A DNA stretch of 64,000 nucleotides from the NCBI GenBank assembly GCA_960531495.1, contig OY482852.1:25897931-25961930 (forward strand), in the 5' to 3' direction. Each line of letters starts with the position of its first letter. Within the stretch, counting starts at the first letter, position 1. A program made the position numbers and the translations under genes. Of the stretch, positions 47,263-59,459 are shown piece by piece. The DNA comes from Zeus faber (Eukaryota > Chordata > Actinopteri > Zeiformes > Zeidae). Below the pieces are notes generated by a model. That model saw only the letters and a program-made list of their open reading frames with translations. It had not been told where the DNA came from and did no database searches.

Positions 47263-47499
47263 GGGCACTGAGGCCAGAGAGCGGAACTAGAGGTCAAGAG
47301 GAGTTATAACAAAGACCTGAGTGGAGATCTTTTACTTCTGTGGAAAATAATTCACCCACCCAACTAATTTCAACAGCGTTCATTTGATATAGATGTCAAA
47401 ATATCATAAAAAGCACTAACAGGTTGAATTGGCAGTTTCTCAATGCTGCATTCATTTTGTTGTTTCCATTTTTTCGATCCCATAGCCATGCGGTGTCAC

Positions 47500-48534
47500 T
47501 AGGGTGACCACCTCATAATCTGATGCAGGACAGCATATGTGGTTTTACGGGACAATGCGGGACAATGCGGGACACGCGTGAGAGAAATGACTATTATTAG
47601 GCTATGTAAATATTGATTTCATATTAGATGATATTTGCAGTGGCGTTGGACGTTAACCTGCTTTAAAACGTGGTGGGTTTTATGAGATTATCTTTTTAAC
47701 AACACTGGATCTATTACATCTAATAAATATAATGAATTCAATAGAACAGGCTAATATTTTAGTTCAAATCATGTCTTAAGAATAGTAAACGAGAGAAACA
47801 GACCGATATTCCAAGTAGCGACTAGGCAACTTTCCATAGGCTATGTAACCGAATGATCAAATGCTTTCTTATCAAATTATTGCTTCTAAAACTTGTACTT
47901 GTTGCTTCGGGCAGCTTTGAGCAGGGCCTTCTCCTTCAGTATATGAGTGTAGAACTCCTTGTAGGTACAGCTTTTGTCCACCATCACCAAACCTCCTCAC
48001 TTCATTGCTAACTTTCTACCAAGTAGCTTTAGAACATTAATAAATTACGGCTATGCAGTCGGCGCAGCTGAAAGTTACTGAGGGACAGGGTGCGGACTCT
48101 GAAAGTTGTCCTCCTCAATATATCATTGTAAACATAACTATATCATTTTAAATAATATAATAATATGTATTCAAAGCACTTGTGCTAATTATAGATGCAA
48201 AACAATGCGTTTTTAAGTTTCTTTAAGAAAGATTGCGTTGCGCCCTCATATGCCTCACAGTGGTTTGGTCCACTGCCCACACATATTAGGTGAATCTTGT
48301 GCCTCAACGTGCCATATTGGTACGGGGCAGCCGCATCTGTACAAGATGTGGGACTGTAATTTCTGGAAAGATGCTAGAAGTACACGGTTAAAAGGCTATA
48401 TAATGTTTTTACTACAAAAACAAATGGAAAGAAAGACAAATAGGCCTGATCATTGAGATGCGGGACATTTGCTATGATTTGCGGAATGTTGCGGGACACA
48501 CGTTCCAATTTCAGGACAAAGGGTGGTTACCCTA
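47500..48534. mobile_element. hAT-type non-autonomous element (1035 bp) with 8-bp duplication
   Basis: The ends are TAGGGTGACCACC and GGTGGTTACCCTA (12 of 13 paired). Flanking 8-mers are GGTGTCAC (47492-47499) and TGTGTCAC (48535-48542), 7 of 8 identical, as expected of hAT insertion. Just inside each end, GGGACA(C/A) words repeat. No transposase is recognisable, though a short minus-strand frame near 47960-47880 reads TYKEFYTHILKEKALLKAAR. Confidence 0.8.
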
Positions 48535-48542
48535 TGTGTCAC

Positions 48543-50367
48543 GGGTCACACCAAAACCCACTGTAAGAGAACTACCATCCTTTCTAGTTTTAGTCTTTGT
48601 CCACCTCCTCGTCTGGGTCGCTTCCTCTCACCCCTCCTCTCTAGTTCTATCGGATCCTTTTATTTGAGAAAACCTGCAGCAGCACTCTAAAAGTACAACG
48701 TGGCTGTGTATTACCTAGCTAAGGACACAATTTGCCTCAGATAGGACAAATGTATCTCAATACTGTTTGCACAGCTCTTCTAAGGCGAAAGATGTAAATA
48801 GAAAAAGGAAGTGAAAGAGAATAGGTACGATAGGGTGACAAAAATGTATGTTTTCGTAGCTTTCATGTACATTAAGAGAGAGGCTGAAGATGCAACACGC
48901 AATTTCAAGTGTTCGGGAAACAACGAAAGGGAAAGAAATCCCCAAAGAGTTACATGCAGAGAAAGAAAGCAGGGCACAGCAAACCTGAGGTGAGAAAGTA
49001 GGTAGGGATTGATTTAAACTGCATTCTGTCTGCTAACAGGAAGAGATTAGCACTATAGTCAGCGTCCCAAGAGAGTAACTGCGTACGTCAATGGGGCTGA
49101 GCTTGGCACCTCATGCTTGTGTGGTGCCCTCGGGTGCTCCCTAATGCTTCTTCACCTAATACTCATCTTCATTTCACTTGCTTGGCTTCCTACTACGGCT
49201 ACAAACTGGAACAGCCTGGCTTATGATGACACAGACAATATGTTTCCGCCTTGATTAATATGGGTAATGATTCGGAAAGCACGTTAGAGTACGTATGCAG
49301 CACCCCCAAGTGCCATTCGCGCTGGTTTCTTCTTGATCAAGTAGGATATGAAGTCTGAAGCTCTGCTGTAAAACTGGCAACAGACGATGGAAGGATAATA
49401 AAAACACACTAAAACCACATGTCAGTCTCGACCACACAATGAGGAAATGGACCCAAGGCCTCAGTAGAAAAGAGAAAATGAAGAAAAAGAAGCAAGATAT
49501 CCACTCTGGGCCTCCGAAACAAAACAGAACTGAGGAGCAGTCACTTGCGTTCACCGAGAACATCAATGCAATATTCTTTGAAAAATGCAAGGTCTTTGTC
49601 CCATTTTCCCCACTGCCACAGGTACGTTACACATCCACAAAACTGTCTTGTGCTTTCCAGTTAATGACACTAGGTGGCACTGTGTTTAATGACTACAAAT
49701 AGACAGGCGCTGCTTAAGCCCTGCGCATGGACTGGAGTAGTGTGTGAACTCTGCCAAGGTGAGAGCTCAACGGGTTGTGTGAGCTAATTGGATCAGCCGC
49801 ACGACAAGCAGGAAGTGATTAGTTGATTGCGCAATAGTGGTGTCGCAAAAAATAAACACCAGGTTTGATTTCACGATGAATATCCTCCCAACCAGCAGCG
49901 TTCGACAATGTATGTTTTTTGTTAATTCCGTCTGGGAGGTCCATGGCTTCTCATGTGGATATGCATGCTCATGGTTCATTTCCAATCAATTATTTTACAG
50001 GATTTACAGCAGAATAGCCCATCAACTTTAAAGAATCATTTTGTAATGAGTGCTGCATCAATGAAAATGTTATGATTTAAGTTTTCCACCAGAGGGAGCA
50101 CAGTAAAACCATACGTTTGGTACTTTGCTAAGTGGTAAGGCCTGACCGTTATATCGGTAGGCCGATAATACTGGCCGACATTTGGGTTCCCAAGAACTAT
50201 CGGTTGAAATTTCACTGATAAAGTGCTGATAAATGTATTATCCTACTAATGGTTATACCATGCATGAACAGATTTAGAAGCCATGAGTAGTTTTCAAATT
50301 CCAAACGTTCACATAACTTTCCATTGCTTAACGAAATCTTGCATGAAGACAATACTCGTCTGTGGAC
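48543..50367 (-). other. lpcat1: lpcat1 intron segment with no recognised element
   Basis: Part of the 10.8-kb intron 47188-58001. A CCACCAGAGGGAGCA word at 50086-50100 resembles a CTCF-type core. A TATCGGTAGGCCGATAATAC stretch near 50152 looks like a repeat end. Confidence 0.6.
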
Positions 50368-50813
50368 TAGGGCTGCACAATTACCCGTATATTAATCGCA
50401 ATGTCGACATTGGCCTCCACAATTAATTAACCGATTCATTTAAAAAAAAAAAAAAAAAAAAATTAAAAATTTGTGCATTTACAGACAAGGTGTCACCACT
50501 CCAGAACAAAGACAAAGTGTATATAAAAAACAACAACAATGGGCGATTCACACCGGATTCAGCTCGCTCTTGTAGGTTTACATCAGGGTTATTCATGTTT
50601 TCTGACCAATCACAGGTGTTTTGAGCGGGTGACCGCATGCTGTTATAAACTATTTCAGTCTCTGCTTTACAACACATTCACGACCAGTTCAGAAAAACAA
50701 TAGGCTTCACAAAGCAAAATGTAAATACACCGGCAAAGACGAGACAAAGTTGATGTCAGGAGGAGCAGAGGAAGGCGAAGGGTTAGTTCGAAAAAAGGTG
50801 TTCATTTCCCGTT

Positions 50814-51029
50814 GTGTGGAATTACTTTGGATATCAGCTCAGTGATGTTAAGGAGCAACACATACTGTGCAAAGTGTGCATTCACGTCGTGTCAGCATCA
50901 AGCGGCAACAGGACTAACCTTTCCAACAACCTGAAAAGTCATCATAAAGTGGAATCTGACAATGCATCAAGGCCAAAACCCCACCAACTCCCTGTCCAAC
51001 ACAGGGAGTGTAAGGGTGACATTTTATAA
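50814..51029 (+). pseudogene. hAT transposase BED zinc-finger remnant
   Basis: The frame reads WNYFGYQLSDVKEQHILCKV then CIHVVSASSGNRTNLSNNLK SHH. Cys-X2-Cys followed by the His pair is the BED finger that binds transposon ends. A stop follows, and the next homologous piece is in another frame. Confidence 0.85.
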
Positions 51030-51112
51030 CGCAACTCAATATCCAACAAATTCTCAAAGACATACTGAAATAACCAGAGCTATCGCATTCCATCTGCAAA
51101 TTTCCAAGAATT

Positions 51113-51340
51113 GTGGACAGTCCTGGTTTTAAGAAAAGGGTCAACACTTTGGACAGAAGACACAAGATCCCATCACATAACCATTTCTCCAGGGTGGCTT
51201 TGCTCGCGATGTATAAAAAGCGTTGGCGGGAAATGGAGAGGGGGCTCGCTGGTGTTCAGTATTTTGAGACCACAATTAACCTGTGGTCAAACAGAACGAT
51301 GGAGCCACATATGAGCTTTACAGTTCACTACATCGATTTC
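51113..51340 (+). pseudogene. hAT transposase N-terminal catalytic-region remnant
   Basis: It reads KKRVNTLDRRHKIPSHNHFS, then RVALLAMYKKRWREMERGLA, then FETTINLWSNRTMEPHMSFT. This matches the ZBED/hAT pattern around TTDLWSSRTMEPYLSLTVHFID. The expected Asp of the TTDLW block is Asn here (TINLW), consistent with decay. Confidence 0.8.
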
Positions 51341-52285
51341 ATAATGAACACTAGATGCCTCCAAACTAGAACCCAACAGATAGATCGGTTTAGCCAATAT
51401 ATCGGTCATTATTTGACTATTTTTTATCACATCTGGATCGGCATATCAGCAGTTATGCAGCCGATGTGTCCCGATTTTTAAATAAGTATAATCAATAAAA
51501 AAAACATTGATAATTTACGTACTTGTCCGTTTTACACTAATTTTAAGTTACTCAAATAAGTGCAGAAGTCCGACTCGGCATTATAAATGTATCTATGTTT
51601 GTTTGCACTCTCGTTGATACGGTTCTACAAGCAGGAAGCGATGCTGGGTTCATGGAAAAATCTGAAAACAAGTTTGTTATGGAAGTGATAACGCGGAAAA
51701 AAATAAAATTTATTTAATTTAATACATCACTTACTATCATCTTTCACATTTTTTCATCTATGAAAAAGTTCTGTCTATCTTTTTTTTTTATCTCAAATCT
51801 AGAAACTTTAATGAAATACAAGTTTCACAAATTGATTTAAAAATGTTGAACTATTTTGGTCAAAACATCAGTAATCGGAGGGCTCTTAAAAAAATCGGGA
51901 TCAGCATCGGACTGGAAATCTGGCATAGGTCGGGCTCCAATCCAAACATAATTTTTTCCCAGAAGACCACAGATGGGAGTTGATTGGCAATGCCCCAAGG
52001 GAAGCATCCCCAAGGCCTGGGGATTGCAGGAGGAGAGACAATGGATCCAACATAGTCAGGGCAGTCTTTCTAAACAACTGGATGAGGCTCCAGTGTTTTG
52101 GCCACTTCATCGCACCCTAGGTGAGTAGGCCAACTGATGGAAAAAGTGTAACTATGTAATAATTGAAATGTTTCATATATAGCGGATATGTGATTGATGT
52201 GTGTTAATACCATGCGAATATACTTGGTAGTATGATAATAATAATACAACCACTACTATTACTACTACTAATAATAATAAATATA

Positions 52286-52860
52286 GCTGCAGGCAACAAT
52301 ACACAGGGTCCAGTTCAGTCGTGTTTGGTACGTATTACAGTTTCCTGGGTTCTCTGAAATGCAGCATGATTATGCAATTTTGAATGTTGAGTTGAACGCC
52401 ACATCGGCTACCCCCGGTCTGTCGTCTCCTGGTTGCTCGTCTCACGGAGCAACCATTATGCGGTATACACAGCGCAACCCTCCTGTCTTTAAAACAGCCG
52501 TCCATGTTTGACTCTAAACCAGCCCTTTTTATTGTTATAACTCACCGTGTTGAGGTGCACTCTTGTTGACAGACAGATGACCGTTTGATGGCATGTGGGG
52601 CAACAAAGACAGAGTGACCTAATGACGCGGTGATGACTTTGTGATTATTTATGGTTTTCCGGGTCCTAGTTTTCTGATGCCTTTTGAGTTCATGAAATGC
52701 ATCTTGGACTCCTACAGTTTGTATCTTACGACTTCCTAGAATCCCGCAAAGTAAGGAGGGACACAACGCCACATCTAACACAGGGTTAGATGCAAACAGA
52801 ATGCCTTAATTTACAAAAAGAGCAGAAGAGAGAAAATATCAATTGAAAAGCCAGCTACAG
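52286..52860. repeat. Dispersed repeat R1, copy 4 (inside the hAT element)
   Basis: Starts after an (AAT)n run with AAATATAGCTGCAGGCAACA and shares later words with copy 1 (GTTAGATGC(A/G)AACAGAATGC). It interrupts the transposase region. Confidence 0.6.
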
Positions 52861-52869
52861 GCATAAGAG

Positions 52870-54350
52870 GGAGCTACCTAGCACTTAAGATGGCACAAAG
52901 GGAACTGAAGCTTCCAGCTTCCACTCAGGAGAGACTGTTCCACCAGGTGGCAATCGCAGCACGCCATGATAGAGAGCCACAAGCAGAAGAGGGTCACTGC
53001 TCATGTCCTGTCAGATGACAGCAAAGCCCGACATCTCAACCCCACATGGCAGGATAGTGACATACTGGAGGCCATTAACAAACGCCCTCTAGTTAAGTTT
53101 ACTGACGCACTTTCCAACGAGAAGTATGTCAGTGTATCCTTCGTAAAGCCAGTCCTCCACCATTTCAACTTCATGAATCTTGAAAGTTGAAAATGATGAT
53201 GTAGACCTAACAAGAGCCATCAAGACCAGAGTTCTGGACTACCTCAATGAAAAATACAGTGACCCACTGACACAGGAACTGCTGGATATGCCCTCTGCTG
53301 TTGATCCTTCTATCAAGCTGAGATTGGTCAGGGAGGACAACGTGGCGGCAATCCAAGACCGACTAGCTTCTGAGATGACGAGGGTGGCCGATGTCATGGT
53401 AATATTTATGATTTAAGTAGATCAAAATGTGCAACCTTGCTTACTGTGCTATAATTTGCTTTCTGGATATGGATTTTAAAAGTGTGTGGCGCTATGCGCA
53501 TTTAAGGACACAGTCCCCTATGTCTCAAGGAACGCCCCTATGCGGAAGTAGGAGTGTTCAAATGGTCGTATGGCATGAGCTCCAGTGGGACAGACACACC
53601 TTAAAGAGGATCCTTCTGGAGAGTGCACCGCTTGTCCTCAAGTAACGTACTTTTAAAAAGACTCATTCCCACGGGACATCAGCTGTGGCAGGAACTGTTT
53701 GAACTGATGCAGTGACTCGGGGAGGTGGTTGCTCCGTATATATACACTGGTAGTTTACAGAGTGTGGCTGTGTTGTGTGTCTCTGACATTGATTGTTTGT
53801 GTATGTTAAATCGTGTGGCACTGCTAGTTAAGGGGCTGGTTGTGATATCAGGTCCTTTGTAGGGTTCTGCTGGCAGTCCTTATGAATTATAAACTGTCAG
53901 ACCAAGACTCTGACTGGCACTCTGGCATAACCACCAGCGACCGCTACAAGTGTTGAGTTAAATTATATTCGTTTTTCTAATTGTCTTTACCAGGAGCCTC
54001 AGGAGAGCCCTCATTATCCCCAAGTGGAGACCACTGAAACTGCTGAGGACACACCCTGTGCAAAGAAGATGACAACCTTGGGCAGCTTCTTTAAGGCTAC
54101 TGAGAGGACCAGGCCAAACCAAACCTACCAGCTGGAAAAAAGTGTAGCCTCTGAGCTACAGTCCTAACTACAATCAACAAGCGCCCTTGACAGTGAGGAC
54201 TTATTGGAGTGGTGGAGAGAACATCAGAAACTCTTCCCATGGCTCTCAGAACTGGAAAAAAGTTCTTATGCATCCCGGCTACAATTTCCCTTTCTGGCAG
54301 GGTGTTTCGCACTAGCCCTGCCCGCGGCCACCGACTGGTCTAATATTCAC
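52870..54350 (+). pseudogene. hAT transposase C-terminal half remnant
   Basis: Pieces in order: 52966-53190 (MIESHKQKRVTAHVLSDDSK, WQDSDILEAINKRPLVKFTD, YVSVSFVKPVLHHFN); 53180-53416 (VDLTRAIKTRVLDYLNEKYS, LDMPSAVDPSIKLRLVREDN); and about 54000-54350, the dimerisation region (SEDLLEWWREHQKLFPWLSE followed, in another frame, by an RVFRTS-like end). Several frameshifts and at least one stop break it. Confidence 0.85.
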
Positions 54351-54798
54351 ATTGACATCCGATTCGACTGACAAACTTCTGATTCAAGTTCAAGAGGTTT
54401 ATTCGTCAAAGACATATACATACTTTCATACATACATGCAGCGAAATGTCAATGCAACGCACCCGGTGATTACGCGCAACAGGTAAGTCGAATACTATAG
54501 AATAAAATAAAACATATAGAATAAATAAAATAAGAACTCAAAAGGTAATGCAGAGTGGGGGTACAAAATAGAATAAAGGGAATAAGCTTATGTATATGGG
54601 ATAAGCTATTTATGTTTAAAGATATGTGCATTAAAGTGGCATGTGATAAAATGAGGTAGTGCGTGTGAGATATACAGCACAGTATACAACAGTACGGCGC
54701 AGCAACACGATAACACCAAACAACCCAGAACAGTGATACAGTATACGGTACAGTATGCTACATACAGTACAGAAGGTAGTGGAGCTTATGTGTGTGGC

Positions 54799-55344
54799 TC
54801 AGTGAGGACCCCTGGTGAGGTCAGCATTGACAGTTCTTATGGCTTGTGGGAAGAAACTCCGTCCCAGTCTCTCTGTTCTCGCTGTGTGACTGCGGAGACG
54901 CTTGCCTGACCGCACCAGCTGGAACAGTCCGTTGTTGGGGTGATGAGGATCCTTCATGATCCTACAGGCTGTGCTACTACACCTCCTGGTGTATAGCTCC
55001 TGCAAGGGGGGGAGGGTAGTTCCAGTGGTACGTTCAGCTGAACGCACCACCCTCTGCAGGGCCCGCCTGTCCTGAGCAGTGCAGTTCCCAAACAAGGCCG
55101 TGATGTTGCCTGTCAGGATGCTCTCCACTGCTCCAGAGTAGAAGGACTTGAGGATCCTCACCGAGACCCGGAATTTCCTCAGCTGCCTCGCCTTCCTAAC
55201 CAGAGTGTCTGTTTGTAAAGTCCATGTTAAATCCTCTGTGATGTGGACTCCCAGGTACTTGAAGCTGCTCACCATGTTGACAGAAGTCCCATTAATCACC
55301 AAAGGCGCGTGCGTCCTTGGTTGTAATCCACGCCTAAAGTCCAC
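54799..55344 (-). pseudogene. LINE reverse transcriptase C-terminal region
   Basis: 181 codons open to a natural end (ADLTRGPH), starting at the VDFRR-type boundary after the RT palm. The order SFKYLGVHIT, ESILTGNITALFGNC and SFFPQAIRTV is typical of fish L2/Rex LINEs. Confidence 0.88.
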
Positions 55345-55370
55345 AATCAGCTCTTTAGTTTTGCTGATGT

Positions 55371-55760
55371 TCAGGTGTAGGATGTTGTCCTGGCACCATA
55401 GTGCAGGTCAGCCACCTCCTCACGGTAGGCCTTCTCATCGCCGTCGGTGATCAGGCCCCTGACAACAGTGTCGTCAGCAAACTTGATGATGGTGTTGGAG
55501 CTGGACCTGGCCAGACAGTCATGTTTGTACAGGGGGTACAGTAGGGGGCTGAGGACGCAGCCCTGGGGAGGATCCTGTGTACAGGGTGAGTTGCTGGACA
55601 TGTGCTTCCCGACCCAGACCACCTGGGGCCGGGCTGAGAGGAAGTCCAGGATCCAGGCACACAGCGGAGTATTCAGTCGGAGCTCCTTCAGCTTGACAGC
55701 CAGTCTGGTGGGGACTATGCTATTGAAAGCTGAACTATAATCGATTAACAGCAATCCCAC
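55371..55760 (-). pseudogene. LINE reverse transcriptase palm domain
   Basis: It contains LLLIDYSSAFNS (first catalytic Asp), GCVLSPLLYPLYKHDC and KFADDTVV (catalytic Asp pair). The frame ends abnormally at YGARTTSYT before the next piece, indicating a small indel. Confidence 0.88.
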
Positions 55761-56134
55761 ATAGGCCCCCTTCTGGCCACCCAGGTGCGTGAGCGTGGTG
55801 TGCAGTACCTGGGAAACTGCGTCATCCTCATCATCTGCTCTGCTGGTACGCGAACTGCAGCGGGTCCAAGGTGCGGGGGAGGGAGGCGCAGATATAATCC
55901 TTAATCAGCCTCTCGAAACACTTCATGACCACCAAGGTGAGGGCCACCGGATGGTAGTCATTCAGGCAGGCAGGAGAGGAGAGCTTGGGGACAGGAATGA
56001 CGGTGGACCTTTTGAAGCAGGACGGGCCCACTGATTCAGCCAGGAGATGTTGAATATCGTAGTGAGCACCGGGGCTAGCTGGTTAGCACAGGTCTTCAGT
56101 ACTCGTCCAGATATGCCATCTGGGTCCGCAGCTT

Positions 56135-56334
56135 NNNNNNNNNNNNNNNNNNNNNNNNNNNNNNNNNNNNNNNNNNNNNNNNNNNNNNNNNNNNNNNNNN
56201 NNNNNNNNNNNNNNNNNNNNNNNNNNNNNNNNNNNNNNNNNNNNNNNNNNNNNNNNNNNNNNNNNNNNNNNNNNNNNNNNNNNNNNNNNNNNNNNNNNNN
56301 NNNNNNNNNNNNNNNNNNNNNNNNNNNNNNNNNN
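56135..56334. other. Assembly gap (200 N)
   Basis: An exact run of 200 N, a conventional placeholder size, so the true length is unknown. It cuts the LINE and part of the host hAT element. Confidence 0.99.
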
Positions 56335-56612
56335 GTTGAGAGTGTTGGCGCGTAAGATTTCGATCGGCCACTCTAGTTCCACGGATAAAAAGTCCCAAAG
56401 TTGTTCTTTCAGGGAAGTTTTTATATCTACGAGTGCATCGTGGCCGTAAGAGATAACTGCCAATGTTTTTTTTGGCGGACATTATGATAAAAGAAAACTG
56501 AAAAAAATACTAAAATGTGCGAAGTCGATCGGGTACAGCCCGAAATAATTTTGATCACATTGTTTTGCAAAATAACTGGGATTATAATTTTAGCTAAAAT
56601 TGTGCAGCCCTA

Positions 56613-57001
56613 CAGTGGACATTCAATTTTAGAGAAGATTCAATGTAATCTTTGATAATATTAAATAAACATTAAAGGATTGTCAGTGATCGGGGATAGG
56701 ACTATTATAACATTATATTCGTCCCCCGCTGGGGTTTTAGCCCTAAACTTAAAAATTTGACATTCCTTACTCACCCCAAAGTCAGTCAAACATAACTCAA
56801 CAGTCTAAATAGACTCCCACTCAACAGAATAAATAAAGACTTAACTGTAAAAAAATGTTAGAAGCCAGATTTGGACACAATGGATAATGGCATAACCGTG
56901 TAGACAGCCACGGATTTGAATTTCCTGTCATTTAACCAGGAAAACAAAACCATCCATAGTCACAACCCCCAAATAATTACTATTATAATAAAAATAATAA
57001 T

Positions 57002-57040
<39 letters not shown>

Positions 57041-58001
57041 TCACAAAAAAGAATGCTAGATTGCATGCCACCGTTGAACATGAAAAATAATAATAAATAA
57101 AGTAACCGCAAAAATGATTCGCACAATTTAACAAAAAGATAAACAAATTCCTATTTTGTTTATAGTGATATAATATTTTGGGAGAGGAGAAAGCCAGCGA
57201 GGTACGCCTAGCACTGCATGATGTATTGATGTTTTATTGACATAACACACAGTTTGAAGTGTAGCAATGGAGACCGTAGACCAAAAATAACAGGGTTCCC
57301 TCAGCCGTCACCGGCAGAGATGCAATTAGAGGCTAGCGACTGACCCCGCTGACACCAACATTGGTTTACAAGCCTTTATAAGACCCTTACAAAGGAGAAT
57401 AGGTCTGGGAGGAAATATGAGAGAGCTTAAGGTATAGAAGTATGAGAACTGACGAGATGTACTGCTTTATGTTAACACTTCCAACCTGTCCCCAGCCGGG
57501 ATCCTGGCCTGGGAGAGAGTGACGGAGCAGGTTCAGAAAGTCCGCGCGGACATTACCCATTACGCATTGTGGGTGTTTCGTTCCACAAGCAAATGTAGTA
57601 AACCAAATAACCTACATCTAGAATAAAAACATGCTGTTTTGGCATGCTGATCGCGAGTCTGCGGCCACGGGCAATGCGCCTGACCGGGAAAACAATCTAC
57701 AGTACAAATTATGTCAATATGTAATTTTAATGTGTACATTAGTAAACTAATAAATAAAGCCTCATAAGTTTAACCAATGTAATGGTTAACTGTTGTAATA
57801 AACAGGCGGCTCACTTCATGCGCACCGCGCTTGTAAATTAAATGTATATTTTTAAGGCTGGATATTAGGTTTTGTATTTACCTGTTAATTATAACATTCT
57901 TTCTCAGCCCTGGAACTCAAACCTTTTTCTGATGCCCCAAATACATATATTTTAATAATTAAATTAATAGACAAGATGGACCTTCCTCATATCTTACTTA
58001 C
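56613..58001 (-). other. lpcat1: lpcat1 intron segment
   Basis: AT-rich, with an (AAT)n tract at 57003-57042. Nothing else recognised. Confidence 0.7.
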
Positions 58002-58216
58002 TGCCCCAGAGCGGAATATCCTTGCTCTCCGCCTTCATGACAATCGAGGCCATCGTCATGGTGACTGGGATGGCATCGAAGTAAGACGAGTGGGGTGCCA
58101 GGGTCAGGATGGGTGCCTCTGCGGGCAACGCCCTTTGACCTTTCACCGTCACCCAATGGAAACCTCCTGCGAACCACATGACCCGCATGATGAGCTTGAG
58201 AGCCAGATCCGCCAGT
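58002..58216 (-). CDS. lpcat1: lpcat1 exon with HX4D catalytic motif
   Basis: 215 nt, acceptor CTCTCGTTCCAG, donor GTAAGT. It encodes LADLALKLIMRVMWFAGGFH and WVTVKGQRALPAEAPILTLA, then PHSSYFDAIPVTMTMASIVM and KAESKDIPLWG. HSSYFD is the catalytic His-X4-Asp of the acyltransferase (His135 in human), placing the exon start at about human residue 94. It is the most upstream exon I can find. Confidence 0.96.
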
Positions 58217-58830
58217 CTGGAACGAGAGGAAGGGAAGGTTTGTCACGAGAGAGAGAACGTTCCCGGAATCATTATTATGCATTTGCAGGGCGGGGTTATA
58301 TGGAATAATCTATTATCTCTATCTCACACAATTATATAGAAATAAAGGAATTTGTATTTATGAAAACAATAACCTGAATTTGCTTCATTTGGAATGTACC
58401 AAGAATGTAGGGATGACACAGCAAGAGAATAAGGACAGAAGGTGCTGCCAGAGGAGGTGGTAGCAGAAGAGAGGAGAGATATAGCAGGAGGGAAGGAATA
58501 AAATAAGAGCAAAAAATTAAGATGAAGAGTTCAGAGGCGGCTTGGAGGAGAAAGAGAGAAACCATACCAGTAAGGCAACGAGACAAGCCCAATGAGACTC
58601 CTATTGACACACTTATTGATTCCTCCTCTCAACCAGCTGGGGCTGGCTAATAAGACGGATGATTTATAACAGATCCTTGAAAGCATAGAGATGAGGCTAC
58701 TAGGGAGTCAGCTGCATGAGTGTGTGTGAGTGAAGGGCTCTTAACAAAGATTATTTTAATTGAGTATTCTGTCAGTTAAGTCACATGGAAACATTGAGAA
58801 AAATAACATTTTATAATAGGATTTAATGCT

Positions 58831-58959
<129 letters not shown>

Positions 58960-59039
58960 AATAGAAACAGATTTGCTTTTGATTCAACAGAATATGTTAC
59001 ATAATAAAACAAATGAAAACGGCATGGACAAAAAGAATA

Positions 59040-59305
59040 GGACCCTTAACCTAATATATTGTTGTACAACCTTTAGAGGCAATCACTGCAATCATTTCTG
59101 TTGCTCTCAATTAGACTTCTGCACCAGGTAGTTCAACCAGGTAGTTTGGCCCACTTTTCCTGAGCAAACTGCTCTAGCTGTCTCAGGTTTGAAGGGTGCC
59201 TTCTCCAGACTGCATGTTTCAGGTTGTTCCATAGATGTTCGATAGGGTTCAGATCAGGGCTCATAGAAGGCCACTTCAGAGTAGTCCAATGTTTTGTTCT
59301 TATCC
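59040..59305 (-). mobile_element. Tc1-like transposase C-terminal fragment
   Basis: The minus strand reads [20 protein letters not shown] then [38 protein letters not shown] carries the third catalytic residue of DD34E transposases. It is a different subfamily from the two copies at 21771 and 39808, and is cut at its upstream side by TA/CA microsatellite. Confidence 0.88.
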
Positions 59306-59307
59306 AT

Positions 59308-59459
<152 letters not shown>

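Larger units (their letters stand above)
54385..56134 (-). mobile_element. L2/Rex-like LINE, 3' half, truncated by the assembly gap
   Basis: Minus strand from the gap: RT fingers (STVIPVPKLSSPACLNDYHP, LDPLQFAYQQSR), RT palm (LLLIDYSSAFNSIVP, PPQGCVLSPLLYPL, NTIIKFADDTVV with the catalytic FADD box), the C-terminal domain (SFKYLGVHITEDLTW, ESILTGNITALFGNCTAQDR, ALQRVVRSAERTTGTTLPPL, SFFPQAIRTVNADL), then a 3' UTR of about 400 bp. Frames change at about 55370 and 55770, so it is inactive. The 3' UTR tail recurs at 15396-15490. Confidence 0.9.
50368..56612 (+). mobile_element. hAT (ZBED-type) transposon, degraded, with nested insertions
   Basis: The left end TAGGGCTGCACAATTA is mirrored by the right end AATTGTGCAGCCCTA. 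Flanking 8-mers CTGTGGAC (50360-50367) and CAGTGGAC (56613-56620) match at 7 of 8 positions. The interior carries plus-strand transposase pieces from 50814 to 54350, interrupted by about 1.5 kb (51340-52870) including dispersed repeat R1. A minus-strand LINE (from 54385) reaches the N gap. The original element was probably about 3-3.5 kb; present length is 6245 bp including 200 N. Confidence 0.85.

Noticed and set aside
48238..48456. 72-codon frame reading HILGESCASTCHIGTG
   Set aside because: It lies inside the 47500-48534 element, with no domain and no partner.
56047..56482. Frames crossing the N run
   Set aside because: They are open only because N was translated as X.
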